The notes below the pieces were generated by a model. The model searched no databases, had not been told where the DNA came from, and saw nothing but the letters and a program-made list of their open reading frames with translations. This document shows positions 8,694-16,637 of a stretch of DNA of 64,000 nt, one piece after another; the first letter of the stretch is position 1; each line of letters starts with the position of its first letter. This DNA is from an uncultured Bacteroides sp. Lineage in GTDB: Bacteria; Bacteroidota; Bacteroidia; Bacteroidales; Bacteroidaceae. The stretch spans positions 62,001 to 126,000 of the forward strand of contig CASEYC010000056.1 in the NCBI GenBank assembly GCA_949292025.1, read 5' to 3'. Both the position numbers and the translations under genes were made by a program.

Positions 8694-9338
8694 ATGAACG
8701 AAATCCGCCTGCAACAGGTTCTTCCCCGTGTCTTTGCCAACCGGGACAGCATCACGTCCGACATCTGGCACCGCGACCTCACCTTCCGCAAGGGAGAGCG
8801 GTGCCTGATAGAAGCCGCATCGGGCACGGGGAAGTCCTCGCTGTGCAGCTACCTCTATGGCTACCGGCGCGATTATGAAGGCATCATCACCTTCGACGGG
8901 AAGAACATCCGCGCCCTCGACACCGCCGGATGGACCGCCTTGCGCCGCCGTTCGCTCAGCCTGCTGTTCCAGGAACTCCGGCTTTTCCCCGAACTGACCG
9001 CCTTGGAAAACGTATGGCTGAAAAACCGCCTGACCGGGCACAAGACCCGCAAGGAAATCCTCACCCTCTTTGAAAAAGCAGGCATCGCCGACAAAGCCAA
9101 CGAGAAGACTGCCCTACTGTCCTTCGGCCAACAACAGCGCGTGGCTTTCATCCGGAGCCTGTGCCAACCTTTCGACTTCCTCCTGTTGGACGAACCCGTC
9201 AGCCACTTGGACGAGGCAAACGCCGAAGCCCTGGCCCGCCTGCTGGAAGAAGAAGCAGTACGCCAAGGGGCTGGCATACTTGTCACCTCCGTGGGCGCCA
9301 CCCTTCCCCTGACATACGACCACACTTATAAACTCTAA
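8694..9338 (+). CDS. ABC transporter ATP-binding protein
   Basis: A 214-residue ATPase subunit. Walker A is ASGTGKSS, the Q-loop is FQELRLFP, the signature is LSFGQQQR (a variant of LSGGQ) and Walker B is FLLLDEP. The layout is that of the LolD/MacB-like family, working with FtsX-type permeases. ATG 8694 is chosen because upstream in-frame codons fall inside the DUF4836 gene. The C-terminus ends soon after the H-loop region, and the H-loop histidine is not obvious: the corresponding stretch reads LVTSVGATLP. The permease follows after 18 bp. Confidence 0.85.
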   Translation: MNEIRLQQVLPRVFANRDSITSDIWHRDLTFRKGERCLIEAASGTGKSSLCSYLYGYRRDYEGIITFDGKNIRALDTAGWTALRRRSLSLLFQELRLFPELTALENVWLKNRLTGHKTRKEILTLFEKAGIADKANEKTALLSFGQQQRVAFIRSLCQPFDFLLLDEPVSHLDEANAEALARLLEEEAVRQGAGILVTSVGATLPLTYDHTYKL

Positions 9339-9356
9339 CCCCAGACTACAAAACCC

Positions 9357-10559
9357 ATGAACAGACTGGTATGGAAACTCCTGCGCCGACACGTCAGCAT
9401 CGGCCAACTGACCGGCTTCTTCCTCGCCAACCTCATCGGCATGGCCATCGTGCTGCTGGCTGTGCAAGCTTACTGTGACATCCGCCCCGTGCTGACCGGC
9501 GGAGACAGTTTCCTGAAGCAAGACTACCTCATTGCCGGCAAGAAAGTGGGCACACTGGGCAGCCTCATGGGCAAAAGCAGCACCTTCACGCCGGAAGAGA
9601 TGGAAGATCTGCGAAGCCAGCCCTTCACCGTGCAGGTGGGCAGCTTCACCCCCTCGCTGTTCCACGTATCGGCAGGCATGGGCATCCAGGGTACCGGCGT
9701 GGACCTGAGTACGGAAATGTTCTTCGAGGCCGTGCCGGACGATTTCATCGACGCCGACCTCAGCCAATGGCACTACGACGAGGCCACCCGAACCATCCCC
9801 ATCATCATCCCCCGCAATTACCTGAACCTCTACAACTTCGGCTTTGCCGAGAGCCGCGGACTGCCCAAATTGTCCGAAGGGCTGACCGGATTGCTCCGAA
9901 TGGACATCACCCTGCGCGGCAACGGACGCACGGAACGCTACAAGGGCCAAATCGTCGGTTTCTCCAACCGGCTGAACACCATCCTCATCCCCCAAGCCTT
10001 CATGGAACAGGCCAACCGCACCCTCGCCCCGGGACAGGAAGCGCAGCCCTCCCGCCTCATCGTCGAAGTGAACAATCCGGCGGACGAAGCCATCGCCCGC
10101 TATTTCCAGCAAAAAGGCTACGAGACCGAGGGCAACGCCCTGGACGACGGCAAGGCCGCCTGGTTCCTGCGCCTGCTGACGGGCGTCGTGCTGGCCGTCG
10201 GGCTGGTCATCAGCCTCTTGTCCTTCTACTTGTTGCTGCTCAGCATCTTCCTGCTGCTGCAAAAGAACGCCACCAAGCTGGAAAACCTGCTGCTCATCGG
10301 CTACAGCCCGGCACAAGTGGCCTTGCCCTACCACCTGCTGGCCGTCGGACTGAACCTGGCAAGCCTCGTGGCGGCCACACTATGTACTGCGGGACTGCGC
10401 GCCACCTATATGGAGGGACTGCAACGCCTTTATTCCGCGCCGGAGCCCAACGGATTGCTGCCCTGCCTGCTGACAGGCGGGTTGCTGCTGTTGTTCGTCG
10501 CCGTGCTCAACGTGGGCATCATCCGAAAAAAGATATTGAATATCAGCAGATTGAAATAA
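9357..10559 (+). CDS. FtsX-like ABC transporter permease
   Basis: A 400-residue membrane protein with one N-terminal transmembrane segment, a periplasmic domain of about 220 residues, and three C-terminal transmembrane segments (from about residue 275). This is the MacB/LolC/FtsX topology. Near the fourth segment it has LLLIGYSPAQVALPYHLL, the usual cytoplasmic coupling region. With the preceding ATPase it should form an export or lipoprotein-handling complex; the adjacent DUF4836 lipoprotein is a plausible partner by position only. Confidence 0.8.
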   Translation: MNRLVWKLLRRHVSIGQLTGFFLANLIGMAIVLLAVQAYCDIRPVLTGGDSFLKQDYLIAGKKVGTLGSLMGKSSTFTPEEMEDLRSQPFTVQVGSFTPSLFHVSAGMGIQGTGVDLSTEMFFEAVPDDFIDADLSQWHYDEATRTIPIIIPRNYLNLYNFGFAESRGLPKLSEGLTGLLRMDITLRGNGRTERYKGQIVGFSNRLNTILIPQAFMEQANRTLAPGQEAQPSRLIVEVNNPADEAIARYFQQKGYETEGNALDDGKAAWFLRLLTGVVLAVGLVISLLSFYLLLLSIFLLLQKNATKLENLLLIGYSPAQVALPYHLLAVGLNLASLVAATLCTAGLRATYMEGLQRLYSAPEPNGLLPCLLTGGLLLLFVAVLNVGIIRKKILNISRLK

Positions 10560-10580
10560 CGAGAGGAAGAGTATGGGCAT

Positions 10581-10642
10581 AAAAAAAGGGCTCCGCTGAG
10601 CCCAACCTTTGTTAACCTTAAAATCTAATACCATGAAAAACA
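10581..10642 (-). ncRNA. Small RNA, copy 2
   Basis: The minus-strand transcript repeats the body of the RNA at 4.4 kb almost base for base (CATGGTATTAGATTT, AAGGTTAACAAAG) but ends in its own terminator. GGGCTC (10598-10603 read on the minus strand) pairs with GAGCCC (10588-10593) and is followed by seven T (10581-10587). The hairpins of the two copies are unrelated in sequence while the single-stranded body is conserved, the pattern expected if the body is the functional target-binding part. Confidence 0.78.
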
Positions 10643-10647
10643 CGGTG

Positions 10648-10678
10648 CAAAGGTACGGCTTTTCCTGAATCCTGCAAA
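10648..10678 (-). promoter_or_regulatory. Promoter of small RNA gene 2
   Basis: On the minus strand, TTTG (10675-10678), a 19-bp spacer and TAccTTTG (10648-10655). A perfect Bacteroidetes promoter placed 5-6 bp before the conserved RNA body, as in copy 1. Confidence 0.8.
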
Positions 10679-10796
10679 CTATTTCCCTGAAAATCTTCAT
10701 ACACAAACACATTTTAACCACTCTCTATCTCCTTTAACCCTTCGAAGGGTTTCCTGAACCGCCCAAACCAGGATATTTCCATAGTTCCAAAGGGGT

Positions 10797-10884
10797 ATAT
10801 CCCTAAGCGTGCTTACCCGTACCCCTAAGCACGCACGGAGGTACGCCCGCCCGTGCTTACCCGTACCGCTAAGCAAATGCCGCA
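10797..10884. repeat. Phased 22-bp array B (four units)
   Basis: Four units of exactly 22 bp start at 10797 (ATATCCCTAAGCG), 10819 (GTACCCCTAAGCACG), 10841 (GTACGCCCGCCCG) and 10863 (GTACCGCTAAGCAAA). It is the same family as arrays A, C, D and E. It lies between small RNA 2 (-) and miaA (+), ending 77 bp before the miaA start. The rest of the 402-bp gap (10560-10961) holds the small RNA and a miaA -7 element (TAtcTTTG, 10926-10933). Confidence 0.8.
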
Positions 10885-10961
10885 AAAAAACGGGAAACAG
10901 GAGACAATCCTATCTGATTTTACGCTATCTTTGTGGCGAATCAACGAAAAGATAAACGACC

Positions 10962-11894
10962 ATGCCGGACTACGACTTGATAGCCATATTGGGCCCCACC
11001 GCTTCGGGCAAGACCACCCTGGCCGTCGCCTTGGCCGACAGGCTGGGCGGGGAAATCATCAGCGCGGACTCGCGCCAGGTGTACCGCCGCATGGACTTGG
11101 GGACGGGAAAGGACCTGCAGGACTACATCGTCGGCGGGCGGAAAATCCCCTACCACCTCATCGACATTGCCGAGCCGGGCACCAAGTACAACGTCTTCGA
11201 GTATCAGCGCGACTTCCTCCAAGCCTATGACGCGATCAAGGCACGAGGACGGATGCCCGTGGTCTGCGGTGGCACGGGGTTGTATCTGGAAGCCGTATTG
11301 AGCGGCTACCGCCTGCTGCCCGTGCCGGAAAACCCGCCGTTGCGCGCCGCCTTGGCAGGAAAGCCGCTGGAGGAACTGACCGAACTGCTGAAAGGCTACA
11401 AGACCCTGCACAACACCACCGACGTGGACACGCCCAAGCGGGCCATCCGCGCCATCGAGATAGAAGAGTACTACCGCCACGCCCCCGCCGAGGAGCGACC
11501 CTTCCCCCGGCTGAAGAGCCTCGTCGTCGGCGTCAGCATAGACCGTGAGGAGCGCCGCGCCCGCATCAGCCGCCGCTTGCGCCAACGCTTGGACGAGGGC
11601 ATGGTGGACGAAGTGCGCCGCCTGCTGGACGAGGGCATCGCGCCGGACGACCTGACCTACTACGGCCTGGAATATAAGTACCTCACCCTCCACGTCACGG
11701 GCCAACTGACCTACGACGAGATGGTGCGCCAACTGGAAATAGCCATCCACCAGTTTGCCAAACGGCAAATGACGTGGTTCCGAGGCATGGAGCGGCGCGG
11801 GCACGTCATACACTGGGTGGACGCACAAATGCCCACGGTCGAACAGGTGGAGACCATCCTGCAACTGCTGGAGGGCGGCACGTCCATGACCTGA
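10962..11894 (+). CDS. miaA: tRNA dimethylallyltransferase MiaA
   Basis: A 310-residue enzyme starting with the P-loop LGPTASGKTTLAVALA and followed by the characteristic EIISADSRQVYRRMDLGTGK. It transfers a dimethylallyl group from DMAPP to N6 of A37 in tRNAs reading UNN codons. Bacteroidales often carry two miaA genes; this copy has the diverged GTGKDLQDY and CGGTGLYLEAV segments seen in the second type, so a paralogue elsewhere is possible. The lipid kinase gene begins 20 bp after its stop. Confidence 0.9.
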   Translation: MPDYDLIAILGPTASGKTTLAVALADRLGGEIISADSRQVYRRMDLGTGKDLQDYIVGGRKIPYHLIDIAEPGTKYNVFEYQRDFLQAYDAIKARGRMPVVCGGTGLYLEAVLSGYRLLPVPENPPLRAALAGKPLEELTELLKGYKTLHNTTDVDTPKRAIRAIEIEEYYRHAPAEERPFPRLKSLVVGVSIDREERRARISRRLRQRLDEGMVDEVRRLLDEGIAPDDLTYYGLEYKYLTLHVTGQLTYDEMVRQLEIAIHQFAKRQMTWFRGMERRGHVIHWVDAQMPTVEQVETILQLLEGGTSMT

Positions 11895-11914
11895 CCTACA
11901 AATACAACCCTACT

Positions 11915-12841
11915 ATGAACAAGGAACAAAAGAAATGGGGCATCATCTACAACCCCAAGGCAGGCACCCGCAAGGTGCAAAAACGCTGGCAAGAGATCAA
12001 GGACTATATGGACAGCGTGGGCGTGGCCTACGACTACGTGCAGTCCGAAGGCTTCGGCTCGGTGGAACGCCTGGCAGGCATTCTGGCCGAAAACGGTTAC
12101 CGCACCATCATCATCGTGGGCGGCGACGGTGCCCTGAACGACGCCATCAACGGCATCATGCACTCGCAGGCCGAGGCGAAGGAAGGCATCGCCCTGGGCA
12201 TCATCCCCAACGGCATTGGCAATGACTTTGCCGACTATTGGGAGATGAGCAGCGAATACAAGGAAGCGGTGGACTGCCTCGTCCGCGGACGCCGCCGCAA
12301 GATAGACGTGGGCACGTGCAGCTACTACGACGGGCAGAAACACGTGACGCGCTACTTCCTCAACGCCATCAACATCGGCCTGGGAGCCAGGATTGTGAAA
12401 ATCACCGATGAGTGCAAACGCTTCTGGGGCGTGAAATACCTGTCGTACTTCATGGCCTTCCTCTCGCTCATCTTCGAGCGGAAGCTGTATCGCACGCACC
12501 TGAAAATCAACGACGAGCACATCCGCGGCCGCATCATGACCGTCTGCATCGGCAGTGCCTCGGGCTACGGCCAGCTGCCCAGCGCAGTGCCCTACAACGG
12601 CTGGCTGGACGTCTCTGTCATCCACCGCCCGGAACTGCGCCAACTGTGGGGCGGCCTGTGGATGCTCATCCAGGGGCGCATCCTCAACCACAAGCTGGTG
12701 AAGCCCTTCCGCACCCGCCAGGTGAAGGTGCTGCGCGCCCGCAACGCCGCGGTGGACCTGGACGGCCGCATCCTGCAAGAGAAGCACTTCCCGCTGAACA
12801 TCGGGATATTGCACGAGGCGATTACGCTGATTATTCCGTAA
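11915..12841 (+). CDS. Diacylglycerol/sphingosine kinase family protein
   Basis: A 308-residue protein with a DAGK catalytic domain: IIYNPKAG at the N-terminus, IIIVGGDGALNDAING (the GGDGT-type nucleotide loop with Ala in place of Thr) and LGIIPNGIGNDFA. The family phosphorylates diacylglycerol, sphingoid bases or related lipids at the inner face of the membrane. Start ATG 11915 is chosen because it immediately precedes the first strand of the fold; upstream in-frame codons lie within miaA. It probably shares the miaA transcript. Confidence 0.85.
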   Translation: MNKEQKKWGIIYNPKAGTRKVQKRWQEIKDYMDSVGVAYDYVQSEGFGSVERLAGILAENGYRTIIIVGGDGALNDAINGIMHSQAEAKEGIALGIIPNGIGNDFADYWEMSSEYKEAVDCLVRGRRRKIDVGTCSYYDGQKHVTRYFLNAINIGLGARIVKITDECKRFWGVKYLSYFMAFLSLIFERKLYRTHLKINDEHIRGRIMTVCIGSASGYGQLPSAVPYNGWLDVSVIHRPELRQLWGGLWMLIQGRILNHKLVKPFRTRQVKVLRARNAAVDLDGRILQEKHFPLNIGILHEAITLIIP

Positions 12842-12848
12842 ATAACGG

Positions 12849-12879
12849 TTTGTATATTTGAAGATTATTCCTAACTTTG
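12849..12879 (+). promoter_or_regulatory. Promoter of the first toxin-antitoxin module
   Basis: TTTG at 12849-12852, 19-bp spacer, TAacTTTG at 12872-12879. A second possible -7 element, TAtaTTTG, overlaps at 12853-12860. Confidence 0.7.
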
Positions 12880-12954
12880 CAAGGAGCTCTAATTTAGCCG
12901 AAATAAGAACAGATGTAAACAAATAATCCACAATCCACTAAAAGCCCTAAACGT

Positions 12955-13206
12955 ATGACCACCATAGAACTTACCCACTATAAAATGGAGTTGCTCCAAG
13001 AAATCATTAACAACTTTAATACAGAGAAAGCGCTCAGCAGGCTGGGCACAGCATGTCATCTGATAAAAAACGAAGAAGCAGCCGACAATCTGCCAACGAT
13101 GCCTGCCCATTTACTGGAGCAACTGCTCAGTGAAACCCTACGGGAAGATGCCGAAGGGTTAAGCATCAGTGACGAACAAATGGAAAAGGAGATACAGAAA
13201 TGGTAA
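12955..13206 (+). CDS. Putative antitoxin partner of RelE/ParE toxin
   Basis: An 83-residue acidic, helical protein (begins MTTIELTHYKMELLQEIINN) with no recognisable DNA-binding motif. It overlaps the downstream toxin gene by seven bases (toxin ATG at 13200, stop here at 13204-13206), the layout of type II toxin-antitoxin operons. The assignment rests on this position and size. Members with similar N-termini precede ParE-type toxins in other Bacteroidales. Confidence 0.65.
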   Translation: MTTIELTHYKMELLQEIINNFNTEKALSRLGTACHLIKNEEAADNLPTMPAHLLEQLLSETLREDAEGLSISDEQMEKEIQKW

Positions 13207-13526
13207 TCAAATGGTCGCCCTTGGCGTTACAGACCTTGAAAGAAATTTATCAGTTCTACCTGCCGAAGACCGGGAAAGAGAAAGCACAGGCCATCGTAAC
13301 GGATCTGAAAAGAGAGACACGTTATCTCCTTATTTTTCCGGAAATGGGGCGGAAAGAGCCAGTAGACATCCCTATTTATAACTACCGTTACATCGTCGCC
13401 AAAAAACATTATAAAATTTACTATATCGTTTTCCCCACATACATTCTCATAGGCCCCGTTTGGGACACCAGGCGGAATCCGGATTTATTAACCCAACTTC
13501 TAAACAGCCCACTTAGCAGACAATGA
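13200..13526 (+). CDS. RelE/ParE family toxin
   Basis: A 108-residue protein with the RelE/ParE fold signature: IKWSPLALQTLKEIYQFY, then IPIYNYRYIVAKKHYKIYYI and the C-terminal VWDTRRNP. It shares the WDTRR(E/N)P ending with the two toxins at 32.1 and 32.7 kb, so the three are paralogues. Family members either cleave mRNA at the ribosome or poison gyrase; which applies here cannot be told. Its stop overlaps the next small ORF (ATGA at 13523). Confidence 0.8.
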   Translation: MVIKWSPLALQTLKEIYQFYLPKTGKEKAQAIVTDLKRETRYLLIFPEMGRKEPVDIPIYNYRYIVAKKHYKIYYIVFPTYILIGPVWDTRRNPDLLTQLLNSPLSRQ

Positions 13527-13624
13527 AACTATCCGAACAACCCCAGAACGGCTCCACCCGCAACTTCTTCCTATTGGCGGCCCTGTGCGTTATCGAGGAC
13601 GAATATTTCTGCCCGCTATTGTGA
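13523..13624 (+). CDS. Small coupled ORF of unknown function (33 aa)
   Basis: A 33-residue frame (MKLSEQPQNGSTRNFFLLAA start) whose ATG overlaps the toxin stop as ATGA. The overlap suggests translation after the toxin, but the product is short, has no recognised domain and could be the stump of a larger gene. It precedes the M16 protease gene by 58 bp. Confidence 0.3.
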   Translation: MKLSEQPQNGSTRNFFLLAALCVIEDEYFCPLL

Positions 13625-13682
13625 TTATCAACGGAAGGATGCGACAGATAAGGCAAAACATCTATTAAAAACAGATAGAATC

Positions 13683-16523
13683 ATGAGAAAGTTAACACGT
13701 ACACTTTGGCTGACGGCACTCATCTTGTGCCTCGGCCTGCAACAGGCAGCCGCCCAGATGCAGCTGCCGCCCCTGCCGGTGGACAAGAACGTCCGCATCG
13801 GCAAGCTGGACAACGGATTGACCTACTACATCCGTCACAACGAGAAACCTGAGAACCGCGTGGAGTTCTACATCGCCCAGAAGGTAGGCTCCATCCTCGA
13901 AGAACCCCAGCAGCGCGGCCTGGCCCACTTCCTGGAGCACATGGCCTTCAACGGCACGAAGAACTTCCCCGGCGACGAGCGCGGCCTGGGCATCGTGCAG
14001 TGGTGCGAGACCAAGGGCATCAAGTTCGGCACCAACCTCAATGCCTACACCTCGGTGGACGAGACGGTATATAATATAAGTAATGTGCCCAGCACGGACC
14101 AAGCCATCGTGGACTCCTGCCTGCTCATCCTGCACGACTGGAGCGATGCCATCCTGCTGGCCGACAAGGAGATTGACAAGGAGCGCGGCGTCATCCGCGA
14201 GGAGTGGCGCAGTCGCAACGTCGGCATGCTCCGCCTCTACACCGACGCACAGGCCACGTTCTACCCCGGCTCCAAGTATGTGGACTGCATGCCCATCGGC
14301 AGCATCGACGTCATCAACAACTTCCCCTACCAGGACATCCGCGACTACTACGAGAAGTGGTACCGCCCCGACCTGCAGGGCCTCATCATCGTGGGAGACA
14401 TCGATGTGGACCAGATTGAGCAGAAGATAAAGACCCTCTTTGCCGACGTCAAGATGCCGGAGAACGCCGCCGAGCGCATCTGGTATCCCGTGCCCGACAA
14501 CGACGAGCCCATCGTCTACATCGGCAAGGACAAGGAGATTGACACGCCCATCGTGGACATCTACTTCAAGCACGACGCCACGCCGGACAGCATCAAGGGC
14601 AGCGTGCTCTACCTGGCCCAGGACTACATGATGGCCGCCATCGCCACCATGCTGAACGAGCGCTTCAGCGAGCTGGCACAGTCCGCCAACCCGCCCTTCA
14701 ACATGGCTTTCTGCTCGCCGGACGGCGACTTCTTCCTCTGCGGCACGAAGAAAGCCTTCAACATCTCTGCCTACACCAAGGACGACGGCCTCTCCAACGC
14801 CATGAAGGTCCTGCTGCAGGAAGTGGAGCGTGTGCGCCGCCACGGCTTCACGGAGAGCGAATATGCCCGTGCCCGCGCCAACATCCTGCAACAACTGGAG
14901 TCGCAATACAACGAGCGCGAGAAGACAGACAACAGCCGCTACGTCAACCAGTGCCTGCAACACTTCCTGCACGCCGAGCCCATCCCCGGCATCGAGTATG
15001 AATACGCCACGCTGAACCAGCTTGCACCGAATATCCCCGTGCAGGCCATCAACCAAGTGGCCCAGCAGCTCATCACGGACAACAACCAGGCCGTCTTCAT
15101 CGCCGCCCCGGACAAGGAAGGCGTGGTCATCCCCACCAAGGAAGAAGTCGTAGCCGACCTCAAGGCCATGCCTACGCTGCAAGTGGAAGCCTACGTGGAC
15201 AAGGTGTCCAACGAGCCTCTCATCAAGGAAGCTCCCCAAGGCGGCAAGATTGTCAGCCAGAAGGACAACGCCCTCTTCGGCGCCACGGAACTGACCCTGA
15301 GCAACGGCATCAAGGTCTATGTGAAGAAGACCGACTTCAAGGCCGATGAAATCCGCATGCAAGGCTTCAGCCTGGGCGGCACGAGCCTCTTCGATGCAGC
15401 CGACAAGCTGAACTACTCGACCATGAACGGCGTGGTGGACGCAGGCGGTGCAGGCAACTTCAGCAACGTCGAACTGACCAAGCTGCTGGCCGGCAAGAAG
15501 GTGTCCGTCACAGCCACCGTGGGCAGCACGCAGGAGAACGTCAGCGGCAACTGCTCGCCCAAGGACTTCGAGACGATGATGCAGCTCACCTACCTCTACA
15601 TCACACAGCCCCGCAAGGACGAAGAAGCTTTCGCCTCCTTCAAGAACCGCCTGAAGGCCCAGCTGGAAAGCGCCGAGGCCAACCCGCTCTCTGCCTTCAG
15701 CGACACCCTGAGCTACGAACTGCAAGGCCACAACGAGCGTTACCTCAACCTGAAGGCCGCCATGGTGGACCAGATGAACTACGACCGCATCCTTGAATTG
15801 TACAAGCAAGCCTTTGCCGACTGCGGCGACTTCACCTTCATCCTCGTGGGCAATGCCGACCTGGATTCCATCAAGCCCTACATCGAGACCTACCTCGGCG
15901 CCCTGCCCGCCAAGAATGCCAAGCAGACGTACAACAAGGCCAACCTGCTGACCATCGCCAAGGGCACGAAGGAGAACATCTTCGCCAAGGAACAGCAGAC
16001 CCCGATGGCCACCGTTGCCATGATTATCAACGGCAACATGGCATACGACCTGCGCAACGAAACCCTGATGAGCGTCCTCAGCCAAGCCCTCGACATGGTC
16101 TACACCGAGGAAATCCGCGAGAAGGAAGGCGGCACGTATGGCGTCAGCACCTACGGCTCGCTGGGCTACGAGCAGCAGAACGCCATCCTGCAGATTGTCT
16201 ACCAGACCGACCCCGCCAAGTTCGAGCACCTGAACGACCTCATCGTCAGCCTGCTGGAGAAGATGGCCCAGGAAGGCCCCACGGCAGAGCAGATGCAGAA
16301 AATCAAGGAGTACATGCTGAAGAAGCACGCCGACAACCAGAAGGAAAACTCCTACTGGATGAGCAACATCAAGGAAGTGCTCTACACCGGACAGGACATG
16401 ACGAAGGACTACGAAGCCCTCGTCAACGGCCTGACCGCCCAGGATGTCGCCAAGTTTGCCAGCGACCTGCTGAAGCAAGGCAACAAGCTGACGGTGGTGA
16501 TGACCGTGCCCGAGACGAAGTAA
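13683..16523 (+). CDS. M16 family zinc protease (insulinase-like), exported
   Basis: A 946-residue protein with a cleavable signal peptide (ending near LQQAAAQM). The inverted zinc motif HFLEH is at residues 82-86, and the downstream glutamate ligand is expected in the VIREEWRSRN region. The protein spans two M16 halves: the N-terminal half is catalytic and the C-terminal half lacks a zinc site, as in pitrilysin-type enzymes. It should degrade peptides in the periplasm or at the surface. The codon use is very GC-rich, which creates a long meaningless open frame on the opposite strand. Confidence 0.9.
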   Translation: MRKLTRTLWLTALILCLGLQQAAAQMQLPPLPVDKNVRIGKLDNGLTYYIRHNEKPENRVEFYIAQKVGSILEEPQQRGLAHFLEHMAFNGTKNFPGDERGLGIVQWCETKGIKFGTNLNAYTSVDETVYNISNVPSTDQAIVDSCLLILHDWSDAILLADKEIDKERGVIREEWRSRNVGMLRLYTDAQATFYPGSKYVDCMPIGSIDVINNFPYQDIRDYYEKWYRPDLQGLIIVGDIDVDQIEQKIKTLFADVKMPENAAERIWYPVPDNDEPIVYIGKDKEIDTPIVDIYFKHDATPDSIKGSVLYLAQDYMMAAIATMLNERFSELAQSANPPFNMAFCSPDGDFFLCGTKKAFNISAYTKDDGLSNAMKVLLQEVERVRRHGFTESEYARARANILQQLESQYNEREKTDNSRYVNQCLQHFLHAEPIPGIEYEYATLNQLAPNIPVQAINQVAQQLITDNNQAVFIAAPDKEGVVIPTKEEVVADLKAMPTLQVEAYVDKVSNEPLIKEAPQGGKIVSQKDNALFGATELTLSNGIKVYVKKTDFKADEIRMQGFSLGGTSLFDAADKLNYSTMNGVVDAGGAGNFSNVELTKLLAGKKVSVTATVGSTQENVSGNCSPKDFETMMQLTYLYITQPRKDEEAFASFKNRLKAQLESAEANPLSAFSDTLSYELQGHNERYLNLKAAMVDQMNYDRILELYKQAFADCGDFTFILVGNADLDSIKPYIETYLGALPAKNAKQTYNKANLLTIAKGTKENIFAKEQQTPMATVAMIINGNMAYDLRNETLMSVLSQALDMVYTEEIREKEGGTYGVSTYGSLGYEQQNAILQIVYQTDPAKFEHLNDLIVSLLEKMAQEGPTAEQMQKIKEYMLKKHADNQKENSYWMSNIKEVLYTGQDMTKDYEALVNGLTAQDVAKFASDLLKQGNKLTVVMTVPETK

Positions 16524-16535
16524 ACAACCCGATGC

Positions 16536-16612
16536 AGTGATAAGTGATGAGTGTTTAGTGAGTAGCACAGACCACCCCTAAGCACTCATCATTTGTATAG
16601 ATACTTATCACT
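16536..16612. repeat. Imperfect inverted repeat in M16/DUF5687 gap
   Basis: AGTGATAAGTGATGAGTG with TTTAG (16536-16558) is matched by CTAAGCACTCATCA and ACTTATCACT (16578-16612), with an 11-nt insertion in the right arm. It could form a cruciform or a weak 3' hairpin after the protease gene. It is unlike the 22-23 bp arrays. Confidence 0.55.
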
Positions 16613-16637
16613 CAACCCTAATCACTAACCACTGATT

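Noticed and set aside
13692-16568. A 958-codon open frame on the minus strand opposite the M16 protease gene
   Set aside because: It mirrors a GC-rich gene with clear protease motifs; the product is rich in His/Val/Leu/Gly repeats with no known domain, a usual shadow of G/C-ending codons.
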